Of a stretch of DNA of 32,111 nucleotides, positions 11,569 to 22,365 are shown piece by piece. Origin of the DNA: Plakobranchus ocellatus (taxonomy: Eukaryota > Mollusca > Gastropoda > Plakobranchidae); NCBI GenBank assembly GCA_019648995.1, contig BLXT01003754.1, positions 101,715-133,825 on the forward strand. The letters are read 5' to 3'. Numbering within the stretch: the stretch's first letter is position 1; each line of letters starts with the position of its first letter. The notes beneath the pieces are model-generated. The model was given only the letters and a program-made list of their open reading frames with translations. It did not search any database and was not told the DNA's origin. The position numbers and the translations under genes are program-made.

Positions 11569-12939
11569 AAATTATTCTTTTTCTGTCCTCTGACAACCTC
11601 TCAGAGATGCCTTAATCTCACTACAGCTAGTATACTTGATAATCGATACACCATATTTTATGTTGAGAACAATCATGAAAATTTAAAGATACATTTACTG
11701 TTTATCTTTATTGAACTTTCTACCATTTATCTCGCTATGCCTGATGGTATATGTTTCCATAACTTTGGCAGTTCTTTCTTTTATATTATGTTCTTTCTCT
11801 CAGCATTTTCTTCTTTACTAACCTGTGCTATAGCCCTCTCATGCAGGACTTAAAAAGACTTAAATAATTACGATCTCTTTTTTTTTCAACAAAGAGTATG
11901 TGACAGTGCCCAAACATCGCCCTCACTACATATTGTAGTAAAAACTTAATGTTGTGGACTGTAATCTGAATGCGCTTACTGTGAACTTTTAAAGTTATAT
12001 AAGAATTAAGCGAGATTTTACTGTGTTTTACTAAACCTAAGAATTGCTCTCATTTTTTTTTCTTTTCTTTTTAAAGCTCTACTTAATTATTTTAGAATGA
12101 AAAACTACACCTATGATGTACTCACACTGTTTTACTTTGCTTGTGAGGCAAACACACTCGTTGAATATAGCTATGAAGTATTCACTTTTTAATCTGACTA
12201 TTCTTTCAAAAAATCAATGCTGAATCTTCACTTATTCATCACTTCATACCCTCGTTATATATTTTTTTCCCCTCCAATTACTGCAGCGTTATTGCTACTC
12301 GTATTATAATTAATCTAATCCAATCTTCTTTATTCATACCAGCCTCACAATCGCCCACAAACATCTACGCCAACATTATACTCCCATCGTTAATATCGAC
12401 ATCATACTTATTTCATGTACATACGTGTAATTATTTTAGGCACAATTTTGCTTCTTATCCTTTATACAGAACTTTATTTCTGCTTCGTGCATGGCTGTTT
12501 TGTTATTTACTTAATTTGATGAAATGTTTATTCTATTTTGACGATTCTTTTATCCATCTCTTTTTTAAAAGCAATCTCTTTTATGGCATAATTTTTTCCC
12601 AAATTTTAATCTGGGCAAGCGAATAGTTTGTTGTATTTTTTCAAGATGACGTTTAGAATCAAAATTTTGCTTCATGTCGAGTCGGAAAAGGTCTAGCAAA
12701 ATGAAGAAAAAGAAATGCTTAGATAAATCTTTTTAAAATGTAATTTGTAGGATCCTTCTCTCTTCATGACTTTAGGGGCAACAAAGCTTAAGACAGATAT
12801 TTCAACAGCGTAAAAAGACGGCTTTACCATTGACTAGATCTAGATCTAAATTGTGTTTGTAATTATGCTTTTCTTGAAAAATGATTGGTTGTTTTCAGCG
12901 GTTAATCGTTTTCAAATCAAACCAACGATGTTCTTTCAG
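10637..12939 (+). other. Intron with (TA)n repeat
   Basis: This 2.3-kb intron is phase 0 on both sides. It holds a TA repeat at 11530-11566 and a slightly GC-richer patch at 11100-11290 whose best exon-like segment (11198-11261, 64 nt) would break the frame. A motif CTAGATCTAGATCT occurs near 12834. Otherwise nothing is seen. Confidence 0.75.
11530..11566. repeat. (TA)n microsatellite
   Basis: About 18 uninterrupted TA units. Confidence 0.95.
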
Positions 12940-12999
12940 GAGAGTGTCTTTGCCCGCACTCCAAGCTCAGGGATGCTTCACGCGTCTAGGCCTCCACTG
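12940..12999 (+). CDS. 20-codon exon
   Basis: The acceptor GTTCTTTCAG ends at 12939 and the donor CTG|gtgagt at 13000 is near consensus. Exactly 20 codons (ESVFARTPSSGMLH, then ASRPPL), phase 0 both sides, continuous with the exons at 10526 and 15490. The small size and phase symmetry mean it could be skipped without frame change. Confidence 0.85.
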
Positions 13000-13084
13000 G
13001 TGAGTCTCTTGCTTCGAATGCGATTGAAGTTTGCACTGGGTGTTGTTTTTAAAAATTACATAGCGGTAAAACAGTGTCTAAAAA

Positions 13085-13126
13085 GGGGGAGGGGGGGGGG
13101 GGGNNNGGGGGGGGGGGGGGGGGGGG
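13085..13126. repeat. Poly-G tract with N3 gap
   Basis: A near-continuous G run broken by Ns at 13104-13106; true length is uncertain. Confidence 0.95.
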
Positions 13127-13375
13127 AGAATTCGTGACCTAAGACTGAAAGCTGGTAACTGTTAAAGAAATCATCTGCTTCATTTCAATTGGAGTGAATT
13201 ATTTGTCGGTATAATAAATACTATGAGTAGCAAAGAAATGGCAAAATCAGGCGCCCACAAAGATGAACGTATAGACATCACACAGATAAGTAGATTTGAT
13301 AAAGAGATTGACAAATAGGTACTTCGGTAGGAAATGGGATCGATAAAAGATGGACAGATAAACAGATTGATAGAT

Positions 13376-13384
13376 AAATAGATG

Positions 13385-13445
<61 letters not shown>

Positions 13446-13696
13446 GTAGATAGATAGAGAGACAGATAGATAGATATTTTGCTAGCTAGATATACAGNNN
13501 NNNNNNNNNNNNNNNNNNNNNNNNNNNNNNNNNNNNNNNNNNNNNNNNNNNNNNNNNNNNNNNNNNNNNNNNNNNNNNNNNNNNNNNNNNNNNNNNNNNN
13601 NNNNNNNNNNNNNNNNNNNNNNNNNNNNNNNNNNNNNNNNNNNNNNNNNNNNNNNNNGATATATAGACAAATGAATAGATAGATAGATAGATAGAG

Positions 13697-13764
<68 letters not shown>

Positions 13765-13770
13765 TGACAG
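13376..13770. repeat. (GATA)n array with a 160-base N gap
   Basis: GATA/TAGA units occupy about 13376-13482 and 13671-13766, with Ns at 13498-13657 between them. Degenerate GATA-like units continue outward on both sides to about 13300 and 13920. The gap probably lies in further repeat. Confidence 0.95.
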
Positions 13771-14956
13771 GCAAACCGATAAGTAGATGGATGGATCAAT
13801 AGATACTGATAATATTATAAATGAATATATATATAATTATATATTATGTTATGCATACGAAACAGATAAGTACGCATAGACAGACAAGCAGATAGAATAA
13901 ACACATACATAGATACACAGATACTTCAACAACTAAATAGAACCACAAAAACTGTAATTTACATAATTAAATACCGATAGAAAAAATAATGATTTATAAC
14001 TAATATCATCGGCGACTGTATATTTTCATTGCAAAAAATAATGAAATTACTATTTAAATTTCCTTCCATAGCGTTGACCAATATAACTAAAAATAAAAGC
14101 TTAAAAAAAAAAAATATATGCTTAATTGTGAGAAGATTTCAATTTATTTAATACATAAATGTGTAGGTTTTATAGAGCAGTTTGGACATTCTAATGGTAA
14201 CTCACATCAGTCTTTACCCAGCCAAAAAAAAAATAAAAATGCAACAAATTCTGTTTTGATATTTGTAGACCGAAATGTGAAAGTGATAGAATAAAAAACA
14301 GCTGTTACAAGAGACGAAGAATAAAATTCTTGAGTAAGCGTTAAAACAATGAGCTTTCTGTTTTTAAATGATGAGGAAAATATTTACTTTACATTTTTAA
14401 TCCTACTTAAGGATCGGTTCAAACAATATGAAGGCTTCATCTTGCATGCCATATGTTTTATTATGTCTACTATACATAATTATCACAACCTCGTCGTCTT
14501 TGCCTTGGCGTGTGATCCATTTGATTTGGCTAAATGATACCTTTGTGTGTTCAAGCTGAGGGATGGAAGAAACAAAAAAGCGTGCTTAGTTTGTTTGACT
14601 TCTTTTAAATTTCTCTTACTTATATATATAAAAAAAAGGGGGCACCGGTGGAAAACGAGAGAGTGAAAGACAAGAGGGAGAGATAGAAAAACTACTATGT
14701 CCTACGTCTTTCAGCTAAGAAGCCAGTCCTCTGTCCAAATTGGCCTCTTCGTTCCTGTAAAATCTTATACGGAGAGAAAGTAAAACAAATGTTTTGAGGA
14801 AATAGGTTAAAAAAAAAACAATAAGAAAAAACTGATGAACCGGTATTGAAGTCATTGAACAGAAAAAGATGCAACTGCAGTGAATTTATCTTATTTAAAT
14901 TGAGATTTAATTCCTGAGTGACGTTAAAATATTTTTATTTCTACTTATTTTTCTAG

Positions 14957-15123
14957 GCAACAACATCCATTTTAAGCAGTTGGATGACGATTCAATATGG
15001 GGGAACGAGAGTTATGCCCCTACGTTTGACGCCAATCACTCAAAAGACTACTTTTCCTTATCCATTTGGATTGTGATAATGACTTTCAGATATAAGGAAA
15101 AGGAAATCATAAATCAAAATTAG
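14957..15123 (+). CDS. Candidate alternative (perhaps terminal) exon, unassigned
   Basis: A strong acceptor (ttatttttctag, ends 14956) precedes a stretch with two open frames. Entered at phase 0, as from the 12999 donor, it reads 39 codons (begins ATTSILSSWMTIQYGG, ends FPYPFGL) to a TGA at 15074-15076. Entered with two nucleotides, as from the 8616 donor, it reads NNIHFKQLDDDSIWGNESY and on to a TAG at 15121-15123. An AATAAA lies at 15248-15253. The second frame looks the more protein-like. It could be an alternative last exon giving a truncated protein, or a fragment of something else; no family is recognised. Confidence 0.35.
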
Positions 15124-15465
15124 CCACAAGGGTGAAGATACTAGGGAAAAAAAATCACAGAGATCAATACTTTTAAAGCGTTTTTCCTTAAAAAAAAAAA
15201 TGCAAAATAACTGAGAATAACAATTTTTTTTCATTTGTTATCCCAAAAATAAACTAAAAGGAAAAAAAAAAGCTGCATGCAAATGACGGACGAAATCCAA
15301 AGTATAGAAATGACAAGAAATTAAACTAAAAAACCAACAATAAAATACAGAATGGAGTACCTCTCTAGAAAAAAAAAAGTCCCCTCCTGAAGTTTGAACA
15401 CACAGCCCCCTCCTGCATTTATCATTGTGTGCTGTAACCCACCATCCAACCTCTCCATCCTCTCT

Positions 15466-15489
15466 CCCCCCCCCCCCCCCCCCCCCCAG
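15466..15489 (+). promoter_or_regulatory. Homopolymeric poly-C polypyrimidine tract and 3' splice site
   Basis: A run of 22 C residues (15466-15487) is followed directly by the AG of the acceptor. The homopolymer takes the place of the usual mixed pyrimidine tract, so its length may vary between individuals or be misassembled. Confidence 0.7.
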
Positions 15490-15564
15490 CCCAAACCCAC
15501 GGACAGAAAAAGCATCAGAGATGTAGATGGTTTTACCAAACCGAAAAATGTCATGTCTTGGGAG
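15490..15564 (+). CDS. 25-codon exon
   Basis: The acceptor is the poly-C/AG junction and the donor GAG|gtaaga at 15565 is strong. It encodes 25 codons (starts PKPTDRKSIRDVDGF, ends PKNVMSWE), phase 0 both sides and in frame with both neighbours. Composition is Lys/Asp/Pro-rich and less repetitive than the two giant exons, suggesting a more conserved part of the protein. Confidence 0.85.
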
Positions 15565-16064
15565 GTAAGATTGTCGCCCTTTATTCAGCATTTTTTTTTA
15601 GTAAGTTTAGAGGCTAGCGCAGTGTAATGTCGATTGTCTGGACAAATAATAATTACAATGATGATAAGGTCTGTCACTATCACAGACTGAGTTAGGGAAA
15701 CCGTTTCACGTATTTGGATCATTCAAGAAGCAAAAAGCCACGCAAATCTTTTATGGCTAGTGGATTCGAGTAGTTCTATCCTTTTATTCCCGGTAAAATC
15801 GAAGATTACATGATTGTGATAAAGATTTCCTCGTCAATGATATGTGGAGACTAGTCACAAAATAACATTATGTTATTATCTTATGTTCGATTGAAAGAAA
15901 AGTAAATTATCTGAATTGTCCTGGACAAAAAAAGCACAAAAAAAACCAACTAACCCAAACAATTCTTCGAATTATTGCTTTTAACAACATCAAGAACATC
16001 TGAACTTCATTTCTAAAACAGTAAGATTTTAAATAGTAAATAGAAGTAGTCGTCTAGCTGGTTT

Positions 16065-16130
<66 letters not shown>

Positions 16131-17227
16131 CGTAAAAGTAATCAGTACAGTGTGGAGTTGAAAAACGTTAAAGCTCTTTGAGAAGCTGCTTCTGGAGACA
16201 GTCATGTGACAGTTCAGTATAATTTTTTTATCATATTGCTAAAACAGAGACTTATATAACGCAACAAACATGTTGAGGCTATATAGTAAAACATAAAAAA
16301 AAAAAATCTAAAGCAAAGGAAGAAGGTTTAAATTTTCTTTCATTATCAGTGCTAGGTGAAAATAGAAAGAAACGAACTATTTTTAAGCATTGTTGGTAAT
16401 GTTTCTATTGGCCTCTTTGAGAAACCTACGAAAGCTAGGTGACACACTGCTGCTTCACCGCTTTATTTGTAGATTTCTTCTTTGATGTGTTTAAAGGTCT
16501 GGCTCGACTTAAAAGGCAGCAATAATTTTCCCTTTGACATATATTTTGTGGTTTCTTGTAGTATGATGTGTTGGGTACTTTGACTGAATAACGAAACAGA
16601 ATTCAGGGACGGGCTGAAAAGTTGGTCATGGAGCTATCCCTAGTTCTAGTTTTGATTACGTTTTCTGAATATCCTTCACGTCTATCCCGCTCAACCTTTA
16701 TGTTGTACATATGCAACCTTGCGTGGCCTCCCAAAAGTTTGAACCTCTTCCCTTAATATTTCTATAACAATGCACAGACTGTACATCAGATGCTACTCAA
16801 TCCTATATCAATACTACTTGTGTATCGTATTGAAGCAGTGGCTATTTAAAACATTACATGAAAAAACAATTCGTGCATGAAGACAAACTTAGCAATGAAA
16901 AAATATATTTCTTTTGATCATTTAAGGATTTAATAAAGGAAAAGAAAAGGGTGAAATGCATTTTTCACGAGTCCTGTGTTTAAAATCAATAATCTTCTTA
17001 AGTATCTCCACGCACATTTAAAGAATCAGTTTCTGTGAAAACTCTCACGGTTTCAGTGCAGAAACAACATTATATCTATAATGATCCACAACTTTTAATT
17101 ATTTCTCAAGGAAGGTATGCGATTCCTTTTCTAAATTCTGACTTTTTCTCCAATCACTCTACCATCTTGCATGACAACCACTCAAACTATCTGTTCTCTT
17201 CGGTGTTTTGCGGTGATTGCCGCACAG
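15565..17227 (+). other. Intron with (TTG)n repeat
   Basis: This 1.7-kb A+T-rich intron, phase 0 both sides, contains a TTG microsatellite at 16065-16130. No other feature is seen. Confidence 0.8.
16065..16130. repeat. (TTG)n microsatellite
   Basis: About 21 TTG units with a single GATG interruption. Confidence 0.95.
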
Positions 17228-17394
17228 CACCGTGTGGAGTCTCGTCTCAGCCCTGATGACATCATCTATGAGCCGGCCAGCCTGCTGCGCATGCGTGAAC
17301 GTGTGAAGGACGTGCAGGAGAAGATGGACCGCCAAAGACAACTGCTTGACCGCTACCTTGACAAGGAGTTACCTCCCACTATATCCTCCCGCAC
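17228..17394 (+). CDS. Exon encoding a charged amphipathic helix (167 nt)
   Basis: The acceptor GCCGCACAG ends at 17227, phase 0 and in frame with the 15490 exon. The peptide begins HRVESRLSPDDIIYEP and continues into a strongly helical charged stretch (RMRERVKDVQEKMDRQRQ, then LLDRYLDKEL), the only probable short coiled-coil in the protein. The likely donor is GCAC|gtacgg at 17395, leaving two nucleotides. The frame remains open beyond it to a TAG at 17474-17476, but the extension becomes A+T-rich and intron-like. A GC donor at 17400 is conceivable but weak. Confidence 0.82.
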
Positions 17395-19303
17395 GTACGG
17401 CAAACAAATCATAAAAAAAATTATACTGACAATGTCTCGGGTGGAGCTTGGTTGTATCTGCATGACTTCTGTTTAGTCTAATAATACTCGGATCTACTGA
17501 TCATCACCACCTCAGTTTCAGATTTTTAAAACCAGGTAGCTTCGAAAAAAGATGACATAATCTGAAGCATAATTTGCTCTATCCTTAGTGTTAGTACAAA
17601 GTAAAAATAAAATGGGCTAAGATGAATAAAAATCATCTGTGAACTGTTAAAATTTTTTTTTTCTTTGTGTCGGAGAGATCAATAATTTGATTGTTTTTAC
17701 GGTAACTATGAATCCATATCCATTCGCAACCCCATTACAACTGAATCAAGCATTTTAATTATACGCACAAACAAATACTACAGAAATGGAAACAACAATA
17801 ATAGCCTTTTATCCTAATGCTAACCATTTTAAGGCTCTCATTTAAACATTTCCAATACTTAAAATCCAATGTAGCAATGATTCGACTTTCAGGTTGAATT
17901 TTTAATTAAAGTTGCTACTTTACTTTTTTCTACGATCGCAGAGTTGGTTGTCCAAAGATTTCAGTGAGCATAAATTAGCAATTAAGCTTTCATTAATTGT
18001 TTACAGTTATGAGGAAGGTCTATTTTTAAAGCTCCAAGCAAATTTTTCGACATTGAATCACTAATTCAATGAGTTTACGCCACTTTCCACATAATGTCAT
18101 AATCAAATGAAAAACTAGGTAGCTATTTAAAGCGTATGCACTTTGTTGTTGTAAGAACTTATAGATCTCTTTGATTACAATAACTTCTTGGAATTGTCAG
18201 ATATGACTTCATGTTGAATGCAGGCATTTCGCTCTTTGGTTTTTGCTGCATGTTGCTTTTTCATTATTCTATCATAGATAATTTCTGCTAACATAAATAA
18301 TTTAATATATGCATATAGTAAATCAGAACAGAAGCTCTTTATTTTAACATTGACAATTTCTAAATCTTAAGGTAATAATAAAATATTCTGAAATCAGCCT
18401 GTTGTTTTGTATAGTTGGTTTTTTTTTGTTTTGTTTTTTTTTTTTGCATCTTTTCCTCTTTTGATATGTCTTGTTGCGTCATGTGGCTTTGGACAGTTCT
18501 GTAGTTCATAGAAAAAAGAAAATATTTCAAAGCGTTGCGTGAGATATTTAATGTGCATAGAAACAGATGAATGTTTAATATTGCTTAGAGATATTTTAGA
18601 CATAGTTGTGTAATTTTTGCACTCCCCAAGTGAATATTTTTTTTAGCTTTTTAGATTGCTTGAACATTTTGCTTATTCTATTTCTTGCACTACCAGCGAA
18701 ATGTGTCTTTTGATTCAATATGATACTGTTAATGAAATTTTATTCAAGTAACGTTAAATAGATAGACAATGAATAACTCTGAATCCTCATGCTTCTTTCG
18801 CTGCTCTTTCAATCCATTTGCGTTATTCATGCAATATTTGTTTTCAGGAATACAGTCTGGTAGCGTAAATTAATCTTTTCCTCTTGAGTGATTCTCATTT
18901 GCTTCTTTCCACGAGACTTTCTGTAGAATTTTTTGGCGTTCTGTAACACACGTTTTTTTAAATTTCTCTCAGCATAGCAGACGAAAGCAATTTAATTTTT
19001 TTGATGGAGATGGCCAAAACTGATCTAACCCAAAGCTCTTTAGCTTTACAGCTTTATCGGGAAACAAAACATTCATCTCACTTCTTCGGTCATGATATCC
19101 TTTTCCTGTTTTTCGGTATAATTCTCTTTTTCTTGCACTCTTTCCTTCTCACCCATCCTCTCACTATCTCTATCTTCTGCCTCTCTGTCTCTCTGTCACT
19201 CTGTCTCTCCCACCATCTTCTTTATCTATTATTACTTAAAACCGAATCACTCTTGTCCTCTGTGTCATGTGCTCACGCCACTGCACTTCTCTGCTCTTGA
19301 AAG
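17395..19303 (+). other. Intron
   Basis: This 1.9-kb A+T-rich intron ends in a CT-rich tract (about 19130-19300). Nothing else is clear. An exon-like segment at 17477-17535 has an acceptor and donor but the wrong length for simple phase repair. Confidence 0.7.
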
Positions 19304-19857
19304 CTCTGGCGTTATGGTCGACTCACATCGCAGTCTCCAGAGCCAAGATCCTACGCCAGGGCCACTTCGCTACCTCCGGCTTCTCTACCGCCTCGCTACA
19401 TGCGGTCAACGTCCATCGCCCCAGCCTCACCTGCTATCTACTATAGAGAGATGTCTATGCCCCCAGCCCGGAGAGCTTCTCTCTTCTCCAGAGAGTCGTC
19501 TGTTGCCTCGCATTCTCACGAAACCTGGAGAGCGGCGTCTCTGCCCCCTGTCGCACCGGTCCTGCCCGCCCCCAGATCTTACCTCCTGGCCGGGGGTTAT
19601 ACATCCTCCCCCAGGCCGTACATCAGGTCAGCCTACAGACCCGTGACCTCGTCTAGAGCTGCGCGGCTGGTGGTCTTGCCCAACAGGCCAGTCATAAGAC
19701 CCATGTCGCGCAAGCGCAAACATTACAGGAAGATCAGGATTGTGAAACATCCGGCCCGCGAGGTTGTTGTGGATTGCCTTCCGCCCATCCCGCACCTCAA
19801 ACAATGGTCGTTGTCTCCAAGAACTCTGGCCAGGCCGAGTACGCCCACCACGAGAAG
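19304..19857 (+). CDS. Ser/Pro/Arg-rich exon (up to 554 nt)
   Basis: The frame is open from before 19304 to the donor GAGAAG|gtagag at 19858 and exits with two nucleotides. It resembles the giant exons: RATSLP at 19358, RAASLP at 19529, RRASLFSR, many Pro/Arg/Tyr, then a basic segment (MSRKRKHYRKIRIVKH) near 19700 that could be a nuclear localisation or nucleic-acid-binding patch by composition. The 5' border is uncertain. The acceptor at 19303 has the better pyrimidine tract but enters at phase 0, in conflict with the two leftover nucleotides of the 17394 donor. The acceptor at 19347 fits that donor directly. No known domain is recognised. Confidence 0.8.
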
Positions 19858-21115
19858 GTAGAGATGTCAATCTCAAACATAGACGGAACAGAATGGCGAC
19901 TGGTTGAAGGCCTGTGGACACTTATCCTTTTTCTGATCCACCGTCCTTAATCTATTTCCCCCTCTGGAGACCAAGCCCTCATATTGCCACCCAAAGTCTG
20001 GAATCACCTGAACACTTTGTGTTTAAAACCTTTTTTTCCACCCTTCACACTTCTCCTCAAATCATCCAAGCCAATGAAATCCCAAATATCTCATCCTACA
20101 GAAGTAATCTATTAATAATCACATTTTCCATTTGTTCATCTTTCGTAAACTTTACCTTGGACAATCTAATCGACTTTTGAAATAATTTTGTATAGGTGCT
20201 GTGATCTCCTATTTAATCTTCCTCATTTTTTTTTCTTAATGGAAGGTCTTGCAGAATGGACCAGTCTCAAGGAGAGACAATCAGCATCTTCAATGCATGT
20301 TGTCATTAACCGACTTTTTTCCCCTTGCCAAGACAATTATCAAAGCAATATTATAAGCCACTTTCCTAAGATATAAGAATCTGTCACAAACAACAACAAC
20401 AACAATAAAAAATGACCCCGAAATTATTGTTAACGACGCGCATGTTCTTGCGTGGTAGCTCTTGCTCAAGGGAAACTCTAATTTCAACGCAAAGAAAGAA
20501 TAGGCGATGTATTACATATTACATTGCTAATAATGTCGTATTGCGTGTTGCTGCAAAATAACACTGTTTCAACATAAACAAAGTAGCTTGGAGGTTAATT
20601 TTTAAAGCGCATATATCTTTTTACACATGGCAAGGTAATGATTATATATTGCTTAACTAAGTCAATGTTGTATGCATGGGCGTGAATTTAATCTTCTCAG
20701 CTTAGAACTAATATTACTATGTAGTTGGGAATAATGTAAGGGTGTCATTAAATTCAAACCACTTTAGACAATGTAAACATCTTTTTTTTGTCATAACTAT
20801 AATTTTAGGATGAAAGCAATAGTTTTTTAAAAGAAGAATATTGTTACACATTATGTTACGTTTTATTATTTTGTGTAAAGTATTCAAAAGCACTCTTCTT
20901 TAAATGACATTTCAAATACATAAAAAACTAAAAAAAAAAGGGTAATCCACATTTTAAAGGAAATCTCATCCCTAAAGAGTAATTTTAAAATTTACGTATC
21001 ATTTTGAAATGACAATTACAAAATTATAATCATTGATTAGGAAATAACTCCTTTAAAACAAACATGCCTATGGCTTGCGGTTGTTTAATTATTTGCCCTT
21101 GTTTTCTTTCTCCAG
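19858..21115 (+). other. Intron
   Basis: A+T-rich, 1.26 kb, with a small (AAC)n tract near 20390-20406. It ends in an excellent pyrimidine tract (tgttttctttctccag). No other feature is seen. Confidence 0.7.
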
Positions 21116-21137
21116 AGAGGGAGGCAACCAAAGCACG
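21116..21137 (+). CDS. 22-nt microexon restoring the C-terminal frame
   Basis: A strong acceptor (ttttctttctccag) ends at 21115 and a donor ACG|gtaaac starts at 21138. The 22 nt supply one base to finish the AG left by the 19857 donor (giving Arg), then seven codons, EGGNQST, and exit at phase 0, exactly the entry phase of the last exon at 23695. Without it the last exon is read in another frame that stops after about 17 residues. The match of both phases and both splice sites makes it likely, though a 22-nt segment cannot be proven from sequence alone. Confidence 0.65.
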
Positions 21138-21412
21138 GTAAACATACCAGCTTACTATGCTGTAAGTGTTGGCTTGGCATGGCTGTGACTGTCTCCCTTG
21201 TTTACCTCCCTCCCCAGACCAACCTTGCCCTCCCCCACAACTTTTTAAAAAATTTCCCCTAATCATCCTTAAGTATAGAAAGTTGTCTATCTCCTTGCTG
21301 TAGAAATTTGGAAATCATAGACTTCTACCGTAAGTTTTACTCTTTCAGGCGAATCGCCTAAAGTTCACAAGTTTAAAGGTTTGCTGTGGAAATGTTCCTG
21401 TGCACTTTTTAG

Positions 21413-21505
21413 ATTATAAAATCAGTTGATGATATATCTGCGTATTCCAAAAGATCATATCACGGCATTGGAGGAGCATACCAATATTCGACTATATCCA
21501 CATAA
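21413..21505 (+). CDS. Candidate alternative terminal exon
   Basis: An acceptor (gcactttttag) ends at 21412. Entered at phase 0, as from the 21137 donor, the frame gives 30 codons (IIKSVDDISAYSKRSYHGIG, then GAYQYSTIST) and a TAA at 21503-21505. The Ser/Tyr-rich composition resembles the main protein. A second, overlapping frame (21426-21611, 61 codons) is also open, which weakens the case. Confidence 0.25.
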   Translation: MIKSVDDISAYSKRSYHGIGGAYQYSTIST

Positions 21506-22365
21506 ACATCTCAGTACAATAGTTGGCAGAGAGCCGCACAAACCAACAATAGTACGATTCGAAAACCACACTATTAACGTTGTGATAAGCCTGAGAAAGT
21601 CTTTCCCCTGAGTTCATCCCGAGAAAATATTGCTGTTACTCATTACTCTTGCTTTTGTGTGTCCATTTTCTGAAAACCTGCGTACTGCAAACCAGACAAT
21701 GTTTTTTTTTATCATGGTATTCTCAAAATAATATCGTTTCAACCGTACACTCAATAGTACAACACATAAAATTTCATAAAGACTCCTACCTACCATCTCA
21801 TTGTGATGCGATTTATTGAATGACTTCAGTTTTCTATATTTAAAAAAAAAGCATCAACAAAGCACTGATAAATTATAACACCCAAAGATGAAGGAATATT
21901 TCGCAGGTAACCATGAAGGAGGGCTTGTGCACAAGTGCTGCAAACAGTAAAATGACACCCTTCTCCTCCTTTTCTTTCTCATCTTCATCAATGTATCATC
22001 CCCACTACCACTACCACCAAACCAAATTTTCATTCATAAACAACACCACTACCACCATCACATCACCACCACCACCATCATCATCATCTCCATAGAATGA
22101 CCGTCTTTGTCGTTGCTGCCATGTTGATCTTCATTTTTATCATTCACCCATCATTATTCGTTCCTATCTTAGGTGCACTTATAGCGGCTTCTTTAAAAAA
22201 AATACACACACACTCGAACAATTGAAGATGTCTCTAGAAGATATCTCTTTCAATTTGAGACATTCTTCGTGACAACTAAGAAAGTTTATGACTCTATCAG
22301 TGTGTTTTGCCCCCCATCAATCCAATGTAAGACCCTTGATCATCCCGGTATTCCAAGTGGAGGTA

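Larger units (their letters stand above)
13000..15489 (+). other. Intron with poly-G, GATA array, assembly gap and a cryptic exon
   Basis: It holds a poly-G tract with three Ns (13085-13126), a GATA array split by a 160-base N gap, and a segment at 14957 with a strong acceptor and open frames (separate entry). It ends in a homopolymeric C tract before the acceptor at 15489. The rest is A+T-rich without features. Confidence 0.75.

Noticed and set aside
13247..13799. Open frames reading as Ile/Tyr/Leu/Ser repeats through the GATA array
   Set aside because: They are translations of a tetranucleotide microsatellite and Ns.
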